NCBI GenBank assembly: GCA_027339635.1
Contig: DAHWNZ010000006.1
Location: 15,563-79,562 of the forward strand
Direction: 5' to 3'
Length of the DNA: 64,000 nt
DNA from: AG-12 sp027339635
GTDB lineage: Bacteria; Chloroflexota; Dormibacteria; Aeolococcales; Bog-877
Shown one piece after another: positions 1-7,550 of this stretch. Position numbers and translations under genes: made by a program. The notes beneath the pieces are model-generated. The model was given only the letters and a program-made list of their open reading frames with translations. It made no database searches and was not told where the DNA came from. Positions within the stretch are counted from its first letter, which is position 1. Every line of letters starts with the position of its first letter.

Positions 1-365
1 CGTTGGTTTGCACCTGGGGGTTGACGCGGTCAACGGGGTCGGTGAGGCTAGCCTGCTTCTCTACCTGGGCCTGGCCCTGGGCACCCAGCAGCTGGTGGTG
101 CAGTGGCGGGCACGGCAGCTGGTCCGAACCTGGGCCGTCTCGGTACCCACCGGAGTGGTGAAGGAAGAGTTGGCACGCGATTCTGCCGCAGGGAGCACGG
201 ACGAGGGCTGAGCGCATCGCATCGGCTCCTTCACCCGTGTGCGGGGCACCTCCGGCCGTCGGCCCGGCGGAGCATCCTCACGCCATGAGCGGTAGGTCGA
301 GCCTGCGATTGCCGGACAGCCGCCAGCCCCGGGTTCCGGCCTGGGGCTGGCGCGCCCAAACCCGG
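1..365. other. No supported gene (left edge)
   Basis: Between the left edge of the window and the 3' end of the MFS gene I see no convincing gene. Both strands are open for short stretches, but none has a recognisable domain, a Shine-Dalgarno sequence or a -10 box near a start. It may hold the end of a neighbouring gene lying mostly outside the window. Confidence 0.4.
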
Positions 366-1598
366 TCAGGACGCGGGTTCGGGGTCCGCCTCCAAGATCG
401 GGCTCAGCTCGGGACGGGTGAACAGATAGCCTGAGGCGGCAGCGCAGACAGCCCCAACCGCAAGCAGGCAGGGCACGTACCCGATCGTCGCGACCAGCAG
501 GGCCCCGATCGCAATCGAGATGGTCTGGAACCCGCCCAGGAGCAGTCCATACGCGGCATCCACCCGCCCCTGCAGTTGAAGTGGGGTACGGCGCTGAATC
601 AGGGTCGCGGAGCCGACGATGAGCCAAGGGAGGGAGCAACCGGCCAGGATGCTGCCGCAGACCACGACCGCCATGGGCAGTGCTCCCGCGGAAAATGCGG
701 GGACGATGCAGATGCCGGCACCTAGAGCCAGCAGCATGATCCCGATGGCGGTCAGCCGGGTTTCCAGGATCCGCCGCATCAGGGGCGCTGCCGAGAGGCC
801 GCCGGCGACCGCGCCCGCACCCTGGATGGAGATCAGAACGCCCACGAAGGCCGCCGGGCGGTGCAACCCTGCGGTGACGACCCCGAAGAAGGCGGTCTCG
901 AGAAACCCCACCACGCCCATCACCAGCACCAGCGCGATCATGATCCGTCGCAGGGGTAGGGTCGACCATACGTGGCGGTACCCGGCGGCCGCGTCGGCGA
1001 GCCAGTGCTGCTGAGTCGGGACGAGGACGGGCTCCTTCACCTGCAGCCATAGGAGCGTGACGACTGCCACTGCAAACGTGCCCGCGTCGAGCTCGGCGAC
1101 CACCGCTCCACCGGCCAGGGTGAATAGCCCTGCCCCCACGAGCGGAGTGACCAGTCTCAGGCCCTCCGCCATCGTGTTGAGAAAGCCATTGGCATCACCG
1201 AGCAGCTCCGACGGCACGATGGTGACCATCAGAGCGGACTTGGCGGCGCTGATGAAGGTGGCTATGGTCCCGTAGGCGAACATGACCAGCCAGATGAGCC
1301 ACACCTGCTCGCGACCGTGCACCAGGACCAGCAGCAGCACCACCAGTGCGCCGGCTATGTCGCAGGCGATCAGCAGCGGCTTGCGCCGGACCCTGTCCGC
1401 CACCAGCCCGGCCAAGGGCGAGACGACCATCTGTGGCAACGCGAAGAAGAAGAAGGTCAACCCTGCTTCGGAGTTGCTGCCCGTCAGGACCCTGACCCAG
1501 ATCCCGGCGGCAAGGAACAAGAATCTGTCGCCAAAGGTGGAAAGGACCGACTGGAACAGATAAGTTCGGGAGATTCGGTCGCGCAGGAGACGGCCCAT
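366..1598 (-). CDS. MFS transporter (drug-efflux type)
   Basis: Predicted 410-aa integral membrane transporter of the major facilitator superfamily, probably a proton-coupled exporter. It has about a dozen hydrophobic segments, and the loop after TM2 carries an MFS signature-like basic stretch (LVADRVRRKPLL). I chose the ATG at 1598 because it follows the stop of the ArsR gene by one base, so the two are translationally coupled; a longer open frame upstream only overlaps the regulator. Pairing with an ArsR-type repressor suggests a substrate-inducible efflux pair. The substrate cannot be read from sequence. Confidence 0.85.
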   Translation of the reverse strand: MGRLLRDRISRTYLFQSVLSTFGDRFLFLAAGIWVRVLTGSNSEAGLTFFFFALPQMVVSPLAGLVADRVRRKPLLIACDIAGALVVLLLVLVHGREQVWLIWLVMFAYGTIATFISAAKSALMVTIVPSELLGDANGFLNTMAEGLRLVTPLVGAGLFTLAGGAVVAELDAGTFAVAVVTLLWLQVKEPVLVPTQQHWLADAAAGYRHVWSTLPLRRIMIALVLVMGVVGFLETAFFGVVTAGLHRPAAFVGVLISIQGAGAVAGGLSAAPLMRRILETRLTAIGIMLLALGAGICIVPAFSAGALPMAVVVCGSILAGCSLPWLIVGSATLIQRRTPLQLQGRVDAAYGLLLGGFQTISIAIGALLVATIGYVPCLLAVGAVCAAASGYLFTRPELSPILEADPEPAS

Positions 1599-1599
1599 T

Positions 1600-2235
1600 T
1601 CAGCGGGGCAAGGGGTCGGACCCACCCGGCGGGTCCGGCATAAGGTTGTCCAGCTCCAGGGGGAAAATGAACTGGAGTACCTTGATAAGCCTGGCGCCAT
1701 CCGGCCGGCTCGAGCGGTCGGTGAGCCGGCCCTGGAAGCGCAGCAACACCTGCGCCAGGTCTCTCTCGATCTGCTCCAGCTCGTCTGGGGTGACGCACAG
1801 AGCGTAGTCGCCAGTCGATGCCAGGTCCCGCCACACCTTCTGGTAGGTGGCTCTGGAGTCCCTATACGCCTGGAACCGCCTCAGATTCCTCTCGATCACG
1901 ATCCGTTCCAGGGCCTCGGCCGCCAGGTTCGCACCGGGATCCTCTTCGGCCTCGACCGTCATGCCCATCGAGGGAACCCGCCAGGGTCGGTTGCGCCCCG
2001 GGGCTTTGCCCGCCTCCTCCACCAAGCCATATTTGGCCAGCTGCCGCAGGTGGAAGGAACATGTGGTCGGGCTCTCTCCCAGCCGTTCCCCCGCCTCGGT
2101 TGCCGTCATTGGCCCATCCAAAGTCAACAGCTCCATCAGGGAGATGCGCAATGGGTGCGCGAGCGCACGCATCGTCGTGGCGTCGCTCAGCCGCCGGAGG
2201 GACGCCGGGGAGCTCTGCTTGTGGGAGCTTGGCAC
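1600..2235 (-). CDS. ArsR-family winged-helix regulator
   Basis: A 211-aa transcriptional regulator. An N-terminal winged helix (about residues 18-90) contains ALAHPLRISLMELL and a recognition helix near ESPTTCSFHLRQLAKYG, typical of ArsR-like proteins. No cysteine metal-sensor motif is visible. The C-terminal ~110 residues are helical and resemble those of ArsR-like regulators that control efflux genes. The GTG start lies 6 nt after a -10 box with a consensus -35, so the mRNA should be leaderless, and a perfect palindrome overlaps that promoter. It is the first gene of a two-gene unit with the MFS transporter, so autoregulation and control of efflux are likely. Confidence 0.85.
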   Translation of the reverse strand: MPSSHKQSSPASLRRLSDATTMRALAHPLRISLMELLTLDGPMTATEAGERLGESPTTCSFHLRQLAKYGLVEEAGKAPGRNRPWRVPSMGMTVEAEEDPGANLAAEALERIVIERNLRRFQAYRDSRATYQKVWRDLASTGDYALCVTPDELEQIERDLAQVLLRFQGRLTDRSSRPDGARLIKVLQFIFPLELDNLMPDPPGGSDPLPR

Positions 2236-2270
2236 GAGTCGAGAGTAACCTCTCGATAGATTGTTGTCAA
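2236..2270 (-). promoter_or_regulatory. Complete promoter of the ArsR-MFS unit
   Basis: On the minus strand TTGACA (2270-2265) is followed by a 17-nt spacer and TACTCT (2247-2242), then 6 nt to the GTG start at 2235. This is the best -35/-10 pair in the window, and it puts transcription start on the G of the GTG codon. Confidence 0.8.
2239..2256. promoter_or_regulatory. Palindromic operator over the ArsR -10 box
   Basis: TCGAGAG-TAAC-CTCTCGA is a perfect 7-bp inverted repeat with a 4-bp centre. It covers the -10 hexamer and part of the spacer of the ArsR promoter. Dimeric ArsR-type repressors bind such sites, so autorepression is inferred. Confidence 0.7.
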
Positions 2271-2528
2271 CAGGTTTCTCTCAAACCATCTCGCTGGACC
2301 TGGGAGCCTAGCCAGAGTGGATCAGGCAACCACGCCCAGAGATGGGCCAGGCGCCGATGGTGATCCGGCGGGGCACAGGTGCCGGGACCGCTTTGGAAAC
2401 GCGGATCCGCTCACCGGCGCCGCCGCTCGGGACCCAGCCGAGCGCCTCACAGATTCCCAACTCCGACGGCCCGAGGCGACCTGGGTCCCGCGAGCATCCC
2501 CGGAAGCTGATGTCGGTACCCGACCGGC

Positions 2529-4301
2529 TCAGTCCGGCAGTAGGCTCCTGGCCCTCAGGGCGACTCCGATGACCACTCTAGCCTCGGGATCATCCAGGGC
2601 CATCCCCAAGAGCGCCTCGATGCGCTGCACACGATAGGCCAGGGTGTTGATATGGATCCGCAACGACCTGGCGGTCGCGCTCTGATTCCAGCCATGGGAG
2701 GCCAGCCCCTCTAGAGTCGGCAGCAGAGGTGTCCGGTGGCTCTCCTGGTACCCGAGCAGGGGACCCAGGCTCTCCTCAACGAAGCGTCGCAGAACCTCTG
2801 GATCGCGCACCTCAAGCAGCAGCCGAAACGCCCCTAGCGACCGGTAGGAGGTGACTGCCGCACGTTGTTTTGCCCGATGGATGAGGCGCAGAGCCTCACG
2901 CGCCTCCTCATGCGCCCGGTGCAACCCCTGCGGCGAACTCGTCCTGCCCCCGATTCCGACGGAGAGGGACAGGGCCTTCTCAAGACCTCCGGCCAGGGCT
3001 TGGATTCTGCGGCCCAGCTCCTCCATGGCCTCAAGGTTTCGCGTGGAACCTGTTTCCCCCGGAGGAGCGGTGGGGACCAGGAGCACAAGCGAGGTGGCCC
3101 GAACCACCAACATTGAGCCCGGAGCGACCAGGGCGCACAGCCGCTCCAGGTCGCGCTGGAAGCGGTCCTGAAGGGGATGACCCTGCATCGCCAGCGCCGC
3201 GCGCTCGTCATCCGGCTCCAGCACGACCACCCATGCCTGCTCCGGTATCCGGTAACCCAGACGCTCGGCCGCGATGGCCAACCTCCGGATCTCCGCCGGA
3301 TCCCTCTGATCCGCCAGCAATCCCTCGAGGAGGTCGCCCCTGAGGCGGCGCTCCACCTCGGCTGCCGCTCGCTCCTTCAGCAGCTCCAGAGCGATCACGG
3401 TCGCCCCGTGCTCCAGGGCGCGCCGGCGGCCCGGTGACGCCTGGGCCAGAGACCCCTCCAGGGCCAGGACCGCCGCGAGCGCAGCCCCGGCGCGGACGGG
3501 GGTCAGGGTCATGGGCGAGCGGCCCCTCGGACCCCGCTGCTCGATCGGGGTCGAGGCTGACGAAAGCGCGGCCGGTATCGGGATCCTACGGGCAGGCAGC
3601 CCACCGCCCGCGCCGTGCTCAAAGCGAAAGCCCGCAGGGTCGTACAGCCCCACCGGGCCCTGGGCAAGGCTGGCGATGGCATCGAGGATGTTGTCCAGGC
3701 CGGCGCCCTGGAGCACGAGCTGGGTGAATCGCTCATGGACTGTCTGGGAGCGTCGGATCTCCTCAAGCTGCCCCTCCAACTGCCGTTGTAGTTCGCTGCG
3801 TTCGAGGACTCCGGCGATGGCGCCGGCGATGGCGGAGAGGAAGGCGACCTCGTCCTGCCTGAAGTCGCGGCGGGCCGAAGACTGTACGTTGAGAACCCCC
3901 ACGATCCGAGGCCCGGCCTCGATGGGCACCGAAAGCATCGAGGTGAACCGCTCCTCGTCAACTCCCTCTATCCACTTGAAGCGGGGCTCCCTGGATACCT
4001 CCGGGACCACCAGGGCTCGTCGCTCCGCGGCGACGGTTCCCGTCACCCCCTCCCCCACCCGCATGAGAAACCGCCCCACCGCCTCCTGCTGCAGGCCATT
4101 GGTCGCCGTGAGCACCAGCCCATCCTGCTCGCGGTCGTAGAGGTAGAGGGAGCAGACGTCAGCCTCCATGGCGAGGGTTGTCTCCCGGATCACCAGCTGC
4201 AGGAGATCGTCCCTCCCCATGGTCGAGGCGGCGGTGACCGAGAGGCGCTGCAGGAACAGGAGCTCCCGAAGTTGGCGGTCCGGGGGCGTGGATGCCTGCA
4301 C
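2529..4301 (-). CDS. GAF-domain PucR-family transcriptional regulator
   Basis: A 590-aa regulator. An N-terminal GAF domain (about residues 25-165) is followed by a short coiled coil (LERSELQRQLEGQLEEIRRS), a CdaR/GGDEF-like middle domain, and a C-terminal PucR helix-turn-helix (about 525-585, including NQSATARSLRIHINTLAYR). PucR/CdaR proteins activate catabolic genes in response to a small molecule; the GAF pocket is the likely sensor here. The GTG start directly abuts the moaC stop (TGA-GTG), so the gene is the last of the minus-strand operon that contains moaC. No purine, sugar-acid or other catabolic target lies nearby. Confidence 0.85.
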   Translation of the reverse strand: MQASTPPDRQLRELLFLQRLSVTAASTMGRDDLLQLVIRETTLAMEADVCSLYLYDREQDGLVLTATNGLQQEAVGRFLMRVGEGVTGTVAAERRALVVPEVSREPRFKWIEGVDEERFTSMLSVPIEAGPRIVGVLNVQSSARRDFRQDEVAFLSAIAGAIAGVLERSELQRQLEGQLEEIRRSQTVHERFTQLVLQGAGLDNILDAIASLAQGPVGLYDPAGFRFEHGAGGGLPARRIPIPAALSSASTPIEQRGPRGRSPMTLTPVRAGAALAAVLALEGSLAQASPGRRRALEHGATVIALELLKERAAAEVERRLRGDLLEGLLADQRDPAEIRRLAIAAERLGYRIPEQAWVVVLEPDDERAALAMQGHPLQDRFQRDLERLCALVAPGSMLVVRATSLVLLVPTAPPGETGSTRNLEAMEELGRRIQALAGGLEKALSLSVGIGGRTSSPQGLHRAHEEAREALRLIHRAKQRAAVTSYRSLGAFRLLLEVRDPEVLRRFVEESLGPLLGYQESHRTPLLPTLEGLASHGWNQSATARSLRIHINTLAYRVQRIEALLGMALDDPEARVVIGVALRARSLLPD

Positions 4302-4823
4302 TCAGCGGGTCCCTTCGGTGCCCCCGCCGGGGCGCCGGACGGCTCCCGAGCGGCCTCCGCTCTTGGACTCCATCCGGACTCCACCGATCTCCGCCCAGGG
4401 GTCAAGGCTCTTGACCATGTCGATCACGGTGAGCCCAGCGACGGCGATGGCGGTGAGTGCCTCCATCTCGACTCCCGTCGCGTCCCGGCAGCGGACCGTG
4501 GCTCGCAGGAGCACGCGCTGAGTGGCACGGTCAAGGTCAGCGTCGACCGCGATGTGGCTGATCGCGATCGGGTGGCAGAGCGGAATCAGGTCATGGGTAC
4601 GCTTCGCCGCCATGATGCCCGCCACCCGGCAGATCTCGAGCACGTCACCCTTGGTCACCTCCCCATCGGAGATGGCTCCGCACGCGCTCGCGCTGAGCTG
4701 CACGAAGCCGGACGCCGTCGCCTGTCTGTCGGAGACCGCGCGCTCCCCGACATCCACCATCCGCACCCTGCCGGCACGGTCAAGGTGCGAGAGCCGAGCC
4801 TGGTCGCCCCGATCCGTGCTCAC
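4302..4823 (-). CDS. moaC: Cyclic pyranopterin monophosphate synthase MoaC
   Basis: Second enzyme of molybdenum-cofactor synthesis: it converts the MoaA product to cyclic pyranopterin monophosphate. The 173-aa protein shows the family landmarks LSHLDRAGRVRMVDV near the N terminus, KGDVLEICRVAGIMAAKRT, LIPLCHPI, TGVEMEALTA and IDMVKSL. The GTG start at 4823 overlaps the preceding TGA (GTGA) and puts the N-terminal motif at its usual position; frames extending further upstream are not family-like. No other moa or moe gene is in the window, so the pathway must be completed elsewhere. Confidence 0.92.
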   Translation of the reverse strand: MSTDRGDQARLSHLDRAGRVRMVDVGERAVSDRQATASGFVQLSASACGAISDGEVTKGDVLEICRVAGIMAAKRTHDLIPLCHPIAISHIAVDADLDRATQRVLLRATVRCRDATGVEMEALTAIAVAGLTVIDMVKSLDPWAEIGGVRMESKSGGRSGAVRRPGGGTEGTR

Positions 4824-5449
4824 GCCGCCGCCGCACAGGAGGCCGCAGCCTTGGGATCGGACGCTGAAGAGTAGAGGATCCCTATCGTCAGCGAATCTGG
4901 GGCCGCTGCGGAACAGGCGAAGCGGAGGTCTCGCCCGGGAGCGATCAGGGCGAGGTTGAAGGCCGGACGCAGGCCATGGGAGATGAGCTGGGGGAGCAGC
5001 TGGGGCAGGCCGAGCTGCCCCACCCACAGCCCGTGAAAAGTCAAATCGACTATTGAGCCGCCGCCGGAGTTCAGGGTCACCGGCCCGCTTATCACCAGCG
5101 GATGGGACAGGACTGCCGTCTGTCCACTCACGACCACCTCGCCTCGTTCGATGTGAACCTGAAGATCCGCCAGGCCGACATACCCGCCCAGGGATTGCTG
5201 CAGCAGGGCCGTGGCCTCCTGGTCGTCAATCTGCACCAGGGCGACGGGGGTTTGCGTCGCCAGCGCCTGTTCGATCCCGCGCGCCGCCGACAGCTGCACC
5301 GTCGCCGCCGAAGCCGGGGACACCTGCTGGTAGGCCGGGGGAGTCGTCATCAGGTGCACCCCGTAGGCGATCGCGGCCGCGACTATCAGCACCGGCACCA
5401 GGCAACCGAGACAACTCATGGTGCAGCTGCGGCGCACCATCCGCAGCAC
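4820..5449 (-). CDS. Membrane-anchored secreted protein, unknown function
   Basis: A 209-aa protein with one N-terminal transmembrane segment (CLVPVLIVAAAIAYGVHLM, about residues 16-34) and a predicted extracytoplasmic domain of beta-strand character. It resembles the size and layout of the lipid-binding DUF2993/LmeA-type proteins, but I see no decisive motif. The GTG start lies one base after the Nudix stop; ATG codons 3 and 11 codons in are alternatives. The 3' end overlaps moaC by 4 bp. The function is unknown. Confidence 0.65.
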   Translation of the reverse strand: MLRMVRRSCTMSCLGCLVPVLIVAAAIAYGVHLMTTPPAYQQVSPASAATVQLSAARGIEQALATQTPVALVQIDDQEATALLQQSLGGYVGLADLQVHIERGEVVVSGQTAVLSHPLVISGPVTLNSGGGSIVDLTFHGLWVGQLGLPQLLPQLISHGLRPAFNLALIAPGRDLRFACSAAAPDSLTIGILYSSASDPKAAASCAAAA

Positions 5450-5450
5450 C

Positions 5451-5960
5451 TCAGATCACCTCGGCGACGCCGCTGCGCCAGGCGCGCACGGCCATGCGGT
5501 GCGACGAGAAAGCGAGCTCGGGCAGCTCGTCGCTGCCAAACCAGCCCAGTTCCGGCGCCTCCTCCGTCGGGGCGGGCGTGCCTCCCACGAACGGCCCCCC
5601 GTAGGCGAGAACCAAGAGCCCGCCCTCAGAGGTCATCACGTGGTGGATGCAGGCCAGCCGTTCGATCTCCACAAGGCAGTTCGTCTCCTCGAGGCATTCC
5701 CGTCTGGCCCCGTCGGCGGGGGTCTCACCAGCATCCAGGTACCCCCCCGGCAGGGCCCACTGCCCGAGCCCCGGGGCTATCCCCCGACGGATGGCGAGCA
5801 AACGCCCCTCTTCATCCTCGACGACCACCGCGACGGCCACCTTGGGATCGGGCCACGCGACGAATTCGCACGCCGGGCACGCCGGCAATCCGCGACCCTC
5901 CAGAAGCCGCTCCACCAGGCGCGCTCCACAGCCGGGGCAGAAGCGATACTCGACCCTCAT
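5451..5960 (-). CDS. Nudix hydrolase with N-terminal zinc ribbon
   Basis: A 169-aa hydrolase of nucleoside-diphosphate-linked substrates. Residues 9-31 form a zinc ribbon (FCPGCGARL ... CPACEF) like that of NADH pyrophosphatase, followed by the Nudix box GYLDAGETPADGARRECLEE. It is shorter than E. coli NudC and lacks its C-terminal SQPWPFPxS signature, so another dinucleotide or ADP-ribose substrate is as likely as NADH. The ATG at 5960 overlaps the upstream stop (ATGA), which settles the start over one three codons earlier. Confidence 0.85.
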   Translation of the reverse strand: MRVEYRFCPGCGARLVERLLEGRGLPACPACEFVAWPDPKVAVAVVVEDEEGRLLAIRRGIAPGLGQWALPGGYLDAGETPADGARRECLEETNCLVEIERLACIHHVMTSEGGLLVLAYGGPFVGGTPAPTEEAPELGWFGSDELPELAFSSHRMAVRAWRSGVAEVI

Positions 5961-6253
5961 TGGTCCCACACAATGCGCAGGATTTTGACCTCGCGGGAGA
6001 ACCCCGCCAGCGCCCTGACGCGCGCGGCCACATAACGACCGTCCCCTGGGCGCAGCAAGATTGCGCCCTCTGAACTCTCGGGAACGACCCGCCCGGGGCC
6101 CCGGCGGTGGACCGTGATCGGTTCGGCTAGGCGCTGGCGCAGGAAATCCGCGAAGTCCGCGTCCTCGGACTCCACGTGACCGTCCTCCCGGACGACCGCG
6201 ACCCTGCCATCTCGCTCGAGCTCCCAGCCCAGCACGTCGGTTCTCTGGGTCAA
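5957..6253 (-). CDS. Small conserved-looking protein, unknown
   Basis: About 92-98 aa, without a recognised domain. It is predicted mostly beta with a basic, Val/Arg-rich C terminus (SREVKILRIVWDQ). The start is uncertain: TTG at 6253 (preceded by GAGGGG, rather close) or GTG at 6235. It sits between dinB and the Nudix gene with a 4-bp overlap to the latter, which supports it being real. No function is assigned. Confidence 0.5.
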   Translation of the reverse strand: MTQRTDVLGWELERDGRVAVVREDGHVESEDADFADFLRQRLAEPITVHRRGPGRVVPESSEGAILLRPGDGRYVAARVRALAGFSREVKILRIVWDQ

Positions 6254-6293
6254 AGCCCCTCGATGATACGGCCCCCAGAGCCGAGGACCCGGC

Positions 6294-7532
6294 TCAGGAG
6301 GGCCGAAGCTGGCCCAGGTGATCGCTATTCCAATCGGGCGAGTCCTCCAGGGCCGCGGTCCCCCGCGCGATGGCAGACCCGCCAAAGCGTCGCCGGAGCT
6401 CGTCCATGGCTCGGTCCACCCGCTCCGAGCGGCGCTCCACTTGGTCGAACAGCCCCATCTGCGAATCGAGCCGCGCCAGCTGCTCCACCCCTACTCCCAG
6501 CAGCCTCACCGGCCGCCCGGCTGGGACGGTGGCCCTCAGCAGCGGCCGCGCGGCCCGGAAGATTTCGACGTCGGCGCAGGTGGGCTGGCCCAGGGGACCC
6601 CTTCTAGCGACGGTCTCGAAGTCCGCGAACCGGACCTTGATGGCAACCGTCGCGGCGGTGAGACCGTTGGTCCGGAGGCGGCTTCCGACGCCCGCCGCTA
6701 GCAAACGGAGCCTCTCCTCAAGGATGGCCTCGTCCGCCACGTCCTCATCGAAGGTCGTCTCCCTGCTGATCGATTTGGGCGCCGTGGGCACCACCACCGG
6801 AGCGGGGTCCACTCCCCGCGCGCGCGCCCTCAAGCCCTCGCCACCCGGGCCCAGAACCTCGACCAGAAGAGAGGTCGGGGCCGCGGCCAGTGCCCCCAGG
6901 GTGTGGATCCCCAAGAGACGCAGGCGTTCGGTGGTCTTGGGCCCAGCCCCGGGCAGGCGTGCCACCGGCAGCGGAGCCAGAAAGCGCTCTTCGTCGCCTG
7001 GATGGACTACCACCAGGCCGCGCGGCTTACGCAGGTCCGAGGCTATCTTGGCGACGGTCTTGGAGGTGGCCACGCCCACCGAGGCGGGGAGGCTTAGCTC
7101 GCTAGCTATCCTGCCCTGGATCTCGCGGGCAATGTCCGGGCCGCTCCCGTGGAGGAGTTCGCAGCCACTCACGTCCAGAAAGGCCTCGTCCAGAGAGCCC
7201 GGCTCCACCAGCGGCGTGTAGTCGGAAAAGATGCCGAAAACCTCCTTGGAGACCGCCGCATAGTGCCCGATGTCAACCGGCAGCACGATCAACTCAGGAC
7301 AGCGGCGGAAGGCCTCGGACAGGGACACGGCCGAGCGCACTCCCCGTGGCCTGGCCTCGTAGGAAGCGGCGGCGACCACGCCACGGCCGGGGCGCCGCCT
7401 CTCTCCGGGGTGGGACTCGACGCCTCCTCCGACCGCCAGCGGTCGACCGGCCAGCTCTGGCCGCCGCCTCAGCTCGCAGGAAGCGAAGAAAGCGTCCAGA
7501 TCAACGTGGAGGATGGTGCGCGGGTACGGCAA
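6294..7532 (-). CDS. dinB: DNA polymerase IV (Y family)
   Basis: A 412-aa error-prone translesion polymerase. The palm motifs HVDLDAFFASCE (about residues 9-20) and SLDEAFLDVSG carry the catalytic acidic residues. A helix-hairpin-helix thumb region (LPGAGPKTTERL) and a little-finger domain follow. A beta-clamp-binding motif QMGLF is at residue 358, about 55 residues from the end, so it should bind the DnaN encoded at 56 kb. The TTG start has a GAGGAA Shine-Dalgarno at good spacing. It lies 18 nt after proS in the same operon. Confidence 0.93.
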   Translation of the reverse strand: MPYPRTILHVDLDAFFASCELRRRPELAGRPLAVGGGVESHPGERRRPGRGVVAAASYEARPRGVRSAVSLSEAFRRCPELIVLPVDIGHYAAVSKEVFGIFSDYTPLVEPGSLDEAFLDVSGCELLHGSGPDIAREIQGRIASELSLPASVGVATSKTVAKIASDLRKPRGLVVVHPGDEERFLAPLPVARLPGAGPKTTERLRLLGIHTLGALAAAPTSLLVEVLGPGGEGLRARARGVDPAPVVVPTAPKSISRETTFDEDVADEAILEERLRLLAAGVGSRLRTNGLTAATVAIKVRFADFETVARRGPLGQPTCADVEIFRAARPLLRATVPAGRPVRLLGVGVEQLARLDSQMGLFDQVERRSERVDRAMDELRRRFGGSAIARGTAALEDSPDWNSDHLGQLRPS

Positions 7533-7550
7533 CGGCGATTCCTCAACGCT

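Noticed and set aside
8..434. Short plus-strand open frames at the left edge
   Set aside because: No domain, no Shine-Dalgarno or -10 box and composition typical of noise; left unassigned.
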